Source of the DNA: Muribaculum caecicola
GTDB lineage: Bacteria > Bacteroidota > Bacteroidia > Bacteroidales > Muribaculaceae
Assembly: GCA_004801635.1 (NCBI GenBank)
Contig: SSTG01000010.1
Span: forward strand, 1-32,521
DNA length: 32,521 bases
Direction of reading: 5' to 3'
The notes under the pieces are model-generated. The model had not been told where the DNA came from. It did not search any database and saw only the letters and a program-made list of their open reading frames with translations. A program made the translations under genes and the position numbers. Below, piece after piece: positions 15,129 through 22,544 of the stretch; position 1 is the stretch's first letter, and each line of letters opens with the position of its first letter.

Positions 15129-17498
15129 ATGGCCCAATTAATAAAATCGTTTGGCAAAAGACTCCGCCTGCAAATACTTCTTTCCGTTGTAGCCATATTC
15201 AGCTGCATTGCCGCCATGTACTATTCATACGGCCGCAAGCATGAAACAGAAATGGCTATACGGTACTCGTCCGTACTGCTTGGAGATATGATAAAAAGTC
15301 TGAATATGGACATGCTTCGTGTAGAACATGCCGTGTCTAGTTCAGCATCAGTCATTATGGCCGGTCTTGACACCCCCGACTCACTTATGTCCATTGTTTG
15401 CAGCACTATAAACTCTGACAACCTAATAATGGGCGGAGGCATTGCCTTTTCCCCAAACCGCTATCCACAAAAAGGACGTTGGTTCATGGAATATGCAACG
15501 GTTGACTCGATGGGTAACTATACATTTAAGCACCTGAACAGCATTGAATACGACTATTTCTCCATGGAATGGTATTCAAAACCGGCTTCTACAGGCAAAA
15601 CATGGTGGTCGTCGCCATACTTCGACAAAGGTGCAGGCAACAGGCTTATGACCACGTTCTCTATGCCGCTTTCCGACTCTAACGGACAATTAATAGCTGT
15701 AATAACGGCCGACGTACATCTGGAGCGATTCGTTCAAAAATTAAAAACCCTACGCCCCTACCCCGACAGCCGCACATTCATAATAAACCGCTCCGACGGC
15801 ACCTTCCTGTCACACCCCGACACAAAGTTGATTTACAACGCCACCATATACAAATACGCCGGAACTATTAACAATCCGGAACTATGGCTAATAGGCAAAA
15901 AAATGATGAAAGGGCAAAGCGGCACAGAGTGCCTGCACTTCAACAAATCAGATGCCGTGGCCAGCTTTATGCCCATGCCCAACACACCGTGGTCGGTATG
16001 CACCATATCGCCAATGCCAACAATACTTCAACAGCTAGGCACAACCACTACCAACATTATCATCATTCTGATTATCGGGGTAATTACACTGATGTTTTTA
16101 ATAAGGATAGTTATTGCCCGAGCTACTGCCCCCATAAAAAAAATAACAGATGCGGCCTACAACATTGCTGCCGGCAATCTTAACACACCGTTACCCGAAA
16201 TAGAAACCGACAACGAATTCCGCCGGCTACGTGATGCTTTCGCCCACATGCAGCAATCGCTGAAAACATATATAGAACGACTCACGGAAACAACACGCCA
16301 TCAGCAGCGTACAGACAGCGAGCTGGAAATTGCCCAGAAAATACAGCTCGACATGCTGCCAAAAACATTTCCACCATACCCCGACCACGACGAATTTGAC
16401 ATTTACAGCCGATTAATCACAGCCCGTATGATTGGAGGCGATTTCTACGACTTCCATCTGCGAGACAACAAATTGTTCTTTGTTATAGGAGACGTTGCCG
16501 GAAAAGGTGTTCCGGCCTCTATTATAATGGCTGTTTCGCGCAGCATGTTCAAGTCGGCATTGTCACAAACAACATCGCCGGCACATATAATTTCAATAAT
16601 TAACGACTCTCTGGCCGAGAATAACGCACAGAACATGTTTGTAACAATGATTTGCGGAGTGTTAAACCTTGCCGACGGCCACCTTTGCTACTGCTCGGCC
16701 GGACACAATGCCCCACTGATATGGGACAATGAAAAAGGAACGCACGCCCTGCCATGTCTGCCAAACATACCTGCCGGGCTTTTTGGAGGATATGCATATG
16801 AAAACCAGACAACAAAACTTGTACCCGGTCAAAAAATAATATTATATACCGACGGAGTTACCGAAGCAATGTCGGCCAACAAGCAGATGTTTGGAGTGGA
16901 ACGCATGAAAAGTACAATCAATTCTTCACACAAATACAACAGCCATGTAGATGCCAAAGAGCTGGTAAACGATATTTTTAAAGCAATCCACCAATATACA
17001 GGCACTATCCGTCCAAACGACGACATTGCCATAATGGCCATAACCTACAACCGATATTCTGAAAAAAGCCCGGACATTGCTATTAGAAAAGAATTAACCA
17101 TAATAAACGACATTGAAGAAATTGCCGCACTGAATGCCTTTATTCTTTCAATCGGAAGGAGTCAAGGCTGGGACGACTCTACAATAAAAGGTATAAAACT
17201 TGCATTGGAGGAAGCTGTCTCAAACATTATTTTATATGCATACGCGCCCGGCGTAAAGGGACGTATTACAATTGTGGCCTTGTGTCATGATGGGGAAGCC
17301 GAATTCCGTATAACTGACTCCGGCCAACCGTTTAACCCATTGGAACATGAGGTTGACATAGACACAAAAGCCAACGTTGATAACCGCGGCATAGGCGGAC
17401 TTGGAATCTTCTTAATGCGTCGGTACATGTCGCAACTCTCATACGAACACTCACACAACACAAATAACTTGATTCTTAAACGTATAATCAACAAATAA
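15129..17498 (+). CDS. membrane sensor with HAMP, SpoIIE/PP2C phosphatase and RsbW-like kinase domains
   Basis: This 789-residue protein joins both enzymes of a partner switch. TM1 is at about 14-34. A periplasmic dCache-like sensor (about 35-300) contains the typical WYSKPASTGKTWWSSPYFD run. TM2 is at about 304-328, HAMP at about 329-381, then a short helical linker. The PP2C/SpoIIE domain starts near 400, with metal-binding Asp in MIGGDFYDF (about 433) and GDVAGKGVPASI. The C-terminal HATPase domain has the N-box LEEAVSNIILYAYAP (about 690-705) and the G-box GIGGLGIFLMRRY. By family knowledge the phosphatase activates, and the kinase inactivates, a STAS antagonist. The STAS gene follows 8 bases later. 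Confidence 0.93.
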   Translation: MAQLIKSFGKRLRLQILLSVVAIFSCIAAMYYSYGRKHETEMAIRYSSVLLGDMIKSLNMDMLRVEHAVSSSASVIMAGLDTPDSLMSIVCSTINSDNLIMGGGIAFSPNRYPQKGRWFMEYATVDSMGNYTFKHLNSIEYDYFSMEWYSKPASTGKTWWSSPYFDKGAGNRLMTTFSMPLSDSNGQLIAVITADVHLERFVQKLKTLRPYPDSRTFIINRSDGTFLSHPDTKLIYNATIYKYAGTINNPELWLIGKKMMKGQSGTECLHFNKSDAVASFMPMPNTPWSVCTISPMPTILQQLGTTTTNIIIILIIGVITLMFLIRIVIARATAPIKKITDAAYNIAAGNLNTPLPEIETDNEFRRLRDAFAHMQQSLKTYIERLTETTRHQQRTDSELEIAQKIQLDMLPKTFPPYPDHDEFDIYSRLITARMIGGDFYDFHLRDNKLFFVIGDVAGKGVPASIIMAVSRSMFKSALSQTTSPAHIISIINDSLAENNAQNMFVTMICGVLNLADGHLCYCSAGHNAPLIWDNEKGTHALPCLPNIPAGLFGGYAYENQTTKLVPGQKIILYTDGVTEAMSANKQMFGVERMKSTINSSHKYNSHVDAKELVNDIFKAIHQYTGTIRPNDDIAIMAITYNRYSEKSPDIAIRKELTIINDIEEIAALNAFILSIGRSQGWDDSTIKGIKLALEEAVSNIILYAYAPGVKGRITIVALCHDGEAEFRITDSGQPFNPLEHEVDIDTKANVDNRGIGGLGIFLMRRYMSQLSYEHSHNTNNLILKRIINK

Positions 17499-17506
17499 CC
17501 ATCACG

Positions 17507-17809
17507 ATGAATGTCTACTTAACACAAACAGGCAATCATTTCGACGTAGCCGTATCAGGCAACGTCGACACACAGACTGCACCGGAATTCATAAACGCCG
17601 TAGAACCCCTGCGTGTATTGAAAAATGGCAGTATATGCATTGACTGCCAACGAATGGAATATATCAGCAGCACAGGGTTACGCGCGTTTGTAATACTTTT
17701 AAAAACAGCCAAAGCCAACAATACCACACTTATTATAAAGAACCTTGTACCGACGGTAAAAGAACTTTTCGACATAACCGGCTTCTCACACATATTCAGC
17801 ATTGAATAA
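17507..17809 (+). CDS. STAS-domain anti-sigma factor antagonist
   Basis: This 100-residue single STAS domain of the SpoIIAA/RsbV type is cytosolic. The phospho-acceptor loop reads EYISSTGLRAF with Ser54/Ser55, where family members have SSG; one of these is the expected kinase and phosphatase target. It starts 8 bases after the phosphatase/kinase gene, so the two form a bicistronic partner switch. No sigma factor or other output gene lies beside it, so the downstream target is unknown. Confidence 0.93.
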   Translation: MNVYLTQTGNHFDVAVSGNVDTQTAPEFINAVEPLRVLKNGSICIDCQRMEYISSTGLRAFVILLKTAKANNTTLIIKNLVPTVKELFDITGFSHIFSIE

Positions 17810-17846
17810 ACCACCGGTATTGCCATTCATAGCCGTGCATCTAAAA

Positions 17847-17886
17847 AATTCCCTGAAAGTAGATTGCAATCTACTTTCAGGGAATT
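17847..17886. terminator. perfect 40-base palindrome after the STAS gene
   Basis: The sequence 17847-17886 is its own reverse complement (centre TTGCAA at 17864-17869, core CCCTGAAAGTAG/CTACTTTCAGGG). A run of six A (17843-17848) precedes it, giving a T-run on the minus strand. It fits a bidirectional terminator between the convergent STAS and DUF3127 genes. Confidence 0.75.
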
Positions 17887-17928
17887 AAAATATATTAATC
17901 CTTATGAATCCAAAATAAAGCTATACAA

Positions 17929-17962
17929 AAAGGTTGTGCTATAAACTTATAGCGCAACCCTT
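17929..17962. terminator. second hairpin downstream of the DUF3127 gene
   Basis: Arms 17932-17943 and 17948-17959 pair over 12 positions (one G-T on the plus strand, a mismatch on the minus), with a 4-base loop and two further A-T pairs outside a mismatch. Reading the minus strand, the hairpin is followed by TTTT(T), consistent with termination of the DUF3127 transcript 30-50 bases after its stop codon. Confidence 0.5.
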
Positions 17963-17986
17963 AATTATAAATTCCGACTATTGACA

Positions 17987-18358
17987 TTAAAAAGGAAGGT
18001 CGTCTGTAGCATCAGCCGACAAATCGGGAACAGAAACCGGCGGAACCGGCATTCCTGCCATAGAATCATACGGGCCCTGCTGTGAACCAGCCGCACCTTT
18101 TTCCACTTTCCATCCGTCGATTGATGTATACCAGCGCCCGTTAAACTCGCGGCTGTTTATGTCATAGCTTAATCTTATTTGCTCGCCTACTGATAAAGGA
18201 TACTGGTCAGCACGGTCACCAAACAGCACAAAATGCACTTTCTTAGGATATGTCTCCATTGTTTCAAGAACATATTCGCGTTTCTTCCAATTATTTCCGG
18301 CTTTTGAAACACCACTCTGCTCTGGTAGTGCCAGTATAATCTTTCCTTCTATTTCCAT
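17987..18358 (-). CDS. DUF3127 protein, OB-fold/SSB-like, with SSB-type acidic C-terminus
   Basis: This 123-residue cytosolic protein matches the Bacteroidota DUF3127 family. Residues 1-87 form a beta-rich domain (MEIEGKIILALPEQSG, WKKREYVLETMETYPKKVHFVLFGDRADQY, NGRWYTSIDGWKVEK) that I infer to be an OB-fold. A Gly/Pro/Ser-rich linker (about 88-112) follows, ending in acidic DATDDLPF. The linker plus an acidic tip closing in Pro-Phe is the architecture of bacterial SSB (tip DDDIPF), which recruits repair enzymes. Function is unproven. It has its own strong promoter just after folC. Confidence 0.85.
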   Translation of the reverse strand: MEIEGKIILALPEQSGVSKAGNNWKKREYVLETMETYPKKVHFVLFGDRADQYPLSVGEQIRLSYDINSREFNGRWYTSIDGWKVEKGAAGSQQGPYDSMAGMPVPPVSVPDLSADATDDLPF

Positions 18359-18385
18359 TTTACATGTAATTTATTTTCTATTGTT

Positions 18386-18417
18386 CAAAGTTACACAATT
18401 GCTTTACCTTCGCCAAA
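18386..18417 (-). promoter_or_regulatory. minus-strand promoter for the DUF3127 gene (TTTG-N20-TAACTTTG)
   Basis: On the minus strand TTTG at 18417-18414 and TAACTTTG at 18393-18386 are separated by 20 bases, an excellent match to the Bacteroidota -33/-7 pair. Transcription should start near 18379, about 21 bases before the ATG at 18358. It begins 5 bases beyond the folC stop, making DUF3127 an independent unit. Confidence 0.7.
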
Positions 18418-18421
18418 TTTT

Positions 18422-19738
18422 TCATAACAAATTACGGTTTTTCAAATCTGATAAAAAATCAGCAACAACAAAAGTGCTTCCACCCACAAACACCACGTCG
18501 CCAGGCATAGAATCAGCACTGGCCGCATCATAAGCATCAGCCACTGTTGAATAAACTTTACCCGAAAGGCCGTGCTCGCAAGCCATTGCGGCCAATTCGC
18601 CGGCCTTCATTGCCCGCGGTATAGATGCCTGTGTGAAATAATAGTCTGCACGGTCATGAGGCATTATCCGCAAAATGTTCGAAACATCCTTATCAGACAC
18701 AAAACCCACAACCATGCGGCGCATACCTTTAAAGCGGCTTAATTGTCCGGCAATATATTGCCAGCCGCCTATATTATGTCCAGTGTCACATATGGTGAGC
18801 GGATTGTCAGACACTTTCATCCACCGCCCGGCCAAACCGGTAAGGCTGCACACGTTTGCAAACCCGCACTGAACATCGGCATCAGAAAATTTAATTCCTT
18901 TTTTTCGCAGCACTTCCAACGCCGTTATTATTGTTGCGGCATTAAGCAACTGGCAACTACCCGACAATTCACCTGTGAGGCGGCCGAATGGCGTGTTGTT
19001 ATACACAATCATACCGTCAGTTTCCACATAACTGTCATAGCACCTGCGGTCAGACGCAAACACTAACGGAGCCTTTTCCTCATCTGCTTTTTTTTCAAAT
19101 ACGGCCCTGACAGACTCTGTGCCTGACTCACCTACCACAACAGGTACTCCGGGCTTTATAATACCGGCTTTCTCCGCCGCTATTTTTTCAAGAGTATCTC
19201 CTAAAAACTGCATATGGTCATACGATATGTTTGTTATAACGCTCAATTCCGGAGTTATTATATTTGTACTGTCAAGCCTGCCTCCAAGTCCGGTTTCCAC
19301 AATGGCCACATCGACATTACTGGCTGCAAAATATTCAAAGGCCATAACCATTGTCAGTTCAAAAAACGACGGGAGCTGTCCTTGTATTTTTCCCGAACTT
19401 AACAGTTCTTTATACCGTCCGACAAAACCCGACACATAACTTTCGCCTATCATTTCTCCGTTCACGCGTATACGTTCCCTAAAATCCACAAGGTGGGGCG
19501 ATGTATAAAGTCCGGTTTTATAACCGGCACACTGCAACACTGCCGCCAACGTATGCGCAGTCGACCCTTTGCCGTTTGTACCTGCCACATGTATCGACAA
19601 AAAACGTTCGTGCGGATTACCAAAAAGCCCCTCAAGCCTTACTGAGGTTTCCAATCCGGGCTTATAAGCAGAAGCACCCACCCGTTGAAACATAGGTATC
19701 TGCGTATAAAGAAATTCTGTAGCTTCTTTATAAGTCAT
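18422..19738 (-). CDS. folC: bifunctional dihydrofolate synthase / folylpolyglutamate synthase
   Basis: FolC adds glutamate to dihydropteroate and then to reduced folates using ATP, a cytosolic step of folate metabolism. The 438 residues are of normal length. The Mur-ligase-type P-loop HVAGTNGKGST lies at 50-60, followed by TSPHLVDFRERIRVNGE, the VETGLGGRLDSTN motif and ISYDHMQFLG, then a C-terminal ligase domain with DTGHN. It starts 6 bases after the second chromate-family gene and is the last gene of that minus-strand operon. Confidence 0.96.
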   Translation of the reverse strand: MTYKEATEFLYTQIPMFQRVGASAYKPGLETSVRLEGLFGNPHERFLSIHVAGTNGKGSTAHTLAAVLQCAGYKTGLYTSPHLVDFRERIRVNGEMIGESYVSGFVGRYKELLSSGKIQGQLPSFFELTMVMAFEYFAASNVDVAIVETGLGGRLDSTNIITPELSVITNISYDHMQFLGDTLEKIAAEKAGIIKPGVPVVVGESGTESVRAVFEKKADEEKAPLVFASDRRCYDSYVETDGMIVYNNTPFGRLTGELSGSCQLLNAATIITALEVLRKKGIKFSDADVQCGFANVCSLTGLAGRWMKVSDNPLTICDTGHNIGGWQYIAGQLSRFKGMRRMVVGFVSDKDVSNILRIMPHDRADYYFTQASIPRAMKAGELAAMACEHGLSGKVYSTVADAYDAASADSMPGDVVFVGGSTFVVADFLSDLKNRNLL

Positions 19739-19744
19739 AGCAAA

Positions 19745-20275
19745 CTAATAATAAATAACAAAGCCTGCCAAACCGGCAAGACAGATTATAAAAATAGGAT
19801 GGATACGGGTCAATAAAACCGCTGCCAACGATACTGCACATATAAATATGCTCCAGGTATTGTCAATAAAATTCTGCCTGTTCATCATAAGTATGGCAGC
19901 CGATGCAATCAAACCTATAACCACAGGCCTCAAACCGGCAAAAATGCCGCGTATAGCGGTTGAATCCTTATGCCTGCGAATAAAGTGACCGGCATAAAGC
20001 ACAAGTAAAAACGATGGCAACACAACGGTAATGGTTGCCACTACCGACCCCCATACGCTGCCTGTCACAGCATATCCAATATAAGTAGCGCTGTTTATAC
20101 CGATAGGGCCCGGAGTCATTTGCGACACCGCAACAACATCCGTAAACATCTGCTTTGTAATCCATCCCGGAGTAACAATCTCTCGCTCAATCAATGCCAA
20201 CATGGCATAACCGCCGCCAAAACCAAAAAGGCCTATCTTCATATAGGCCCATATCAACTTTATATATACAGCCAT
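19745..20275 (-). CDS. chromate transporter family (CHR) protein, half-size
   Basis: This 176-residue inner-membrane protein is a single CHR domain. The N-terminal signature FGFGGGYAMLALIEREIV is followed by QMTPGPIGINSATYIGY, the conserved PGP motif, and about five hydrophobic segments. It pairs with the adjacent homologue, as in short-chain CHR proteins that work as heterodimers. True substrate (chromate, sulfate or another anion) is not shown by sequence. The gap to the upstream chr gene is 19 bases and to folC 6 bases. Confidence 0.92.
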   Translation of the reverse strand: MAVYIKLIWAYMKIGLFGFGGGYAMLALIEREIVTPGWITKQMFTDVVAVSQMTPGPIGINSATYIGYAVTGSVWGSVVATITVVLPSFLLVLYAGHFIRRHKDSTAIRGIFAGLRPVVIGLIASAAILMMNRQNFIDNTWSIFICAVSLAAVLLTRIHPIFIICLAGLAGFVIYY

Positions 20276-20294
20276 ATCGTAACACTATCTGAAT

Positions 20295-20876
20295 TCAATT
20301 ATTTAAACGACGTTTTGACTCATGGCGCGCCAACCACCACCAGCCGGCAAAACCGCCTATAACAATAAACAATATCGGGCTAAGTCCCACCGCAATAGAA
20401 ACTGCCACAGCTATCGGAATCCATACTGTTCGCCAGCCCATATTAGCCGAACGGGCCGATGTTATCACCGGAGCAATAATAAGTGCCACAACACACGGAC
20501 GGATACCCGTAAAAACAGCATTCACAACCCGGTTGTTATTTATAGTGTCGGGAGTAAGATATACGGCAATTGCCAAAATAATTAAAAATGACGGCAGTAT
20601 TGTTCCTGCTGCAGCAACAACGCATCCGCGAAGCCCTCTCAGTTTGTCGCCAACCGAAACAGCAATATTAACAGCCATAACTCCCGGCAATGATTGCGAC
20701 AACGACAGCAAATCCAAAAATTCGTCTCGCTTAATCCATTTATACTTGTCAACCATTTCCCTTTCTATAAGGGAAATCATTGCCCACCCGCCACCGAATG
20801 TAAACGCCCCGATCTTAAAAAAAGACCAAAACAACTGCCAGTATATGCATGTGCCAGCCTTCCTGTTGTCTGCCAT
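20295..20876 (-). CDS. chromate transporter family (CHR) protein, half-size
   Basis: This 193-residue CHR-domain membrane protein is the first gene of the chr-chr-folC operon. The signature is FTFGGGWAMISLIEREMV, then WIKRDEFLDLLSLSQSLPGVMAVNIAVSVG. Its PGV replaces the PGP of the partner. Five or so membrane segments follow, with a basic C-terminus (RHESKRRLNN). The two halves presumably insert with opposite topology to form one transporter. A minus-strand -7 element lies 24 bases upstream. Confidence 0.92.
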   Translation of the reverse strand: MADNRKAGTCIYWQLFWSFFKIGAFTFGGGWAMISLIEREMVDKYKWIKRDEFLDLLSLSQSLPGVMAVNIAVSVGDKLRGLRGCVVAAAGTILPSFLIILAIAVYLTPDTINNNRVVNAVFTGIRPCVVALIIAPVITSARSANMGWRTVWIPIAVAVSIAVGLSPILFIVIGGFAGWWWLARHESKRRLNN

Positions 20877-20899
20877 TATTATTTATAAATTTTAAACTG

Positions 20900-20907
20900 C
20901 AAAATTA
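20900..20907 (-). promoter_or_regulatory. minus-strand -7 element (TAATTTTG) for the chr-chr-folC operon
   Basis: An exact TAnnTTTG match on the minus strand, 24 bases before the ATG at 20876. The predicted leader is about 17 bases. No convincing TTTG is found 20 bases upstream. Confidence 0.5.
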
Positions 20908-21020
20908 CATAGAAGTTAACAGAATCTGAACCTGAAAACCATAAAACTGAGCACACAAACACAAACACGCCCAATAATTGGTCTATTTCACCTGCATTAT
21001 GTTCAATTTTTCCAGATTTC

Positions 21021-21053
21021 TTTGTTTTACAGTTCTTTTTTAAACTATCTTTG
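21021..21053 (+). promoter_or_regulatory. promoter for the OmpP1/FadL gene (TTTG-N21-TATCTTTG)
   Basis: TTTG at 21021-21024 and TATCTTTG at 21046-21053 have a 21-base spacing, a full match to the Bacteroidota consensus. Transcription should start near 21060, giving a leader of about 47 bases. Confidence 0.7.
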
Positions 21054-21069
21054 CAGCCACGTTTAACCA

Positions 21070-21083
21070 CCCCCCTTGGGGGG
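21070..21083 (+). promoter_or_regulatory. GC-only hairpin near the 5' end of the OmpP1/FadL leader
   Basis: Six C, TT, six G form a self-complementary block (effective stem of 5 GC pairs with a CTTG tetraloop) about 10 bases into the predicted mRNA and 23 bases before the ATG at 21107. Its position suggests a 5' mRNA stabiliser or a translational control element rather than a terminator, as no T-run follows. Confidence 0.5.
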
Positions 21084-21106
21084 AGAATACAAAACAAAGT
21101 AACAAA

Positions 21107-22480
21107 ATGAAAAAATTTATTCTGTCGGTAGCCGCCATGGCTGCTTTTACAGCTGCATGGGCCGAAGGATACCAGGTTAACACCCTGAGTGCAAAACAAG
21201 GCGGTATGGGACATACCGGCGTAGCCCAGAAACTCGAATCAGAAAGCATGTTCTTCAACCCTGCCGGAATGGCATTTATGGACAAGACCATGAGTTTCTC
21301 AGCGTCCATAAACGGACTTTCACCCAAAGCAACAATAACGCTTGATGACGGAAAAAAATACCATAACGCATCAAAAGTAAGCACACCGTTTATGGCTTCC
21401 GTAGGATTCAGCATATACGACAATCTAAAAGCCGGCATAGCCATGTATATACCCTACGGGTCAAGCATTGACTGGGGCAAAAACTGGCCAGGAGCTTTAC
21501 TAAATCAAAGTGTAGACCTGAAATCATACACTATTCAGCCAACAATTTCCTGGAAAATCACACCTCGTTTATCAATAGGTGCCGGACTAATGATGTCGTG
21601 GGGAAATGTAAATTTGAACAAAGGTGTTACAACCAATGCCACAACCGCGCTTCTAGGCATGCTGTCAAACAAAGCCTATGCATACGACGACACTCCTGCT
21701 TCTGTAAATATTACCGGTACGTCACAAGTTTGCTGGGGAGCAAATTTTGGTATAATGTACGATATAAGTAAAAAATGGAGCATTGGGGCGGCATTCCGCA
21801 CCGAACAAAAGTTGAAAGTTACTACCGGCGATGCCTCTGTTATATATTCCAACGAAGCGGCAGAAGAAATATTAAGCCCGTATCTTAATGTGCTAAACAC
21901 ACAGTTTAAAGCATCTATGCCTATGCCGTGGGTTTTATCCGTAGGAACAACATACAAGCCAATCGACCGCCTAAAACTGGCATTCGACATGCAAATGACC
22001 GGCTGGAAAAGCTATGACAAACTTGTTATTGATTTTGACTCCGAATCAGCTCCCGACCAGATAATAAGCAAAAACTACCATAATTCGCTAACATTCCGCC
22101 TTGGTGGAGAATACGCAATTACAAAACGTTTCGATATACGGGCCGGATTCATTGTCGACCTTCCTCCTGTTGACAAAAACCGATATAATCCCGAAACACC
22201 GGCAATGACAAAACTGGAGCCTAGTGCCGGATTCTCGTTCCGTCCAATACCCAACCTATCAATTGACTTCTGCGTATTATATGTTCACGGCCTAGGCGTT
22301 AATAATGCCAGCTGCACCTACTCCGATGTTATTGCAGAAAAACTGGCAGACATGTCTGCGGCAGGAGTGATACCAGAAAATCTAAAGCCAGCCATACAGG
22401 CTGTTCAAGCAAAGCCGTTTGTAGCCGACTATAAAGTTCACGCTATTTCAGGCTCGCTAGGTATTTCATATTCATTCTAA
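21107..22480 (+). CDS. OmpP1/FadL/TodX family outer-membrane porin
   Basis: This 457-residue outer-membrane beta-barrel belongs to the family that lets hydrophobic molecules such as long-chain fatty acids into the periplasm. The signal peptide (1-19) ends AWA. The mature N-terminus EGYQVNTLSAKQGGMGHTGVA...FFNPAGMAF is the family plug motif. Alternating-hydrophobicity strands continue to the C-terminal ISGSLGISYSF, whose terminal Phe is the barrel-assembly signal. It stands alone, with its own strong promoter and terminator, opposite the chr operon. Confidence 0.93.
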   Translation: MKKFILSVAAMAAFTAAWAEGYQVNTLSAKQGGMGHTGVAQKLESESMFFNPAGMAFMDKTMSFSASINGLSPKATITLDDGKKYHNASKVSTPFMASVGFSIYDNLKAGIAMYIPYGSSIDWGKNWPGALLNQSVDLKSYTIQPTISWKITPRLSIGAGLMMSWGNVNLNKGVTTNATTALLGMLSNKAYAYDDTPASVNITGTSQVCWGANFGIMYDISKKWSIGAAFRTEQKLKVTTGDASVIYSNEAAEEILSPYLNVLNTQFKASMPMPWVLSVGTTYKPIDRLKLAFDMQMTGWKSYDKLVIDFDSESAPDQIISKNYHNSLTFRLGGEYAITKRFDIRAGFIVDLPPVDKNRYNPETPAMTKLEPSAGFSFRPIPNLSIDFCVLYVHGLGVNNASCTYSDVIAEKLADMSAAGVIPENLKPAIQAVQAKPFVADYKVHAISGSLGISYSF

Positions 22481-22489
22481 TACAAAACA

Positions 22490-22534
22490 ATATAAATAAA
22501 AAAGGCCGGCAAAACCGGCCTTTTTTATTTATAT
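22490..22534. terminator. bidirectional terminator between the FadL and LRR genes
   Basis: A 20-bp stem (arms 22490-22509 and 22515-22534, 5-base loop) has the core GGCCGG/CCGGCC flanked by A-run and T-run, so it acts as an intrinsic terminator in both directions for the two convergent genes. Confidence 0.92.
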
Positions 22535-22544
22535 ACTGATATTA

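Noticed and set aside
20877-21106. Small RNA or additional gene in the chr-fadL divergent gap
   Set aside because: Only promoters and a leader hairpin are seen; short frames here lack start context or similarity.
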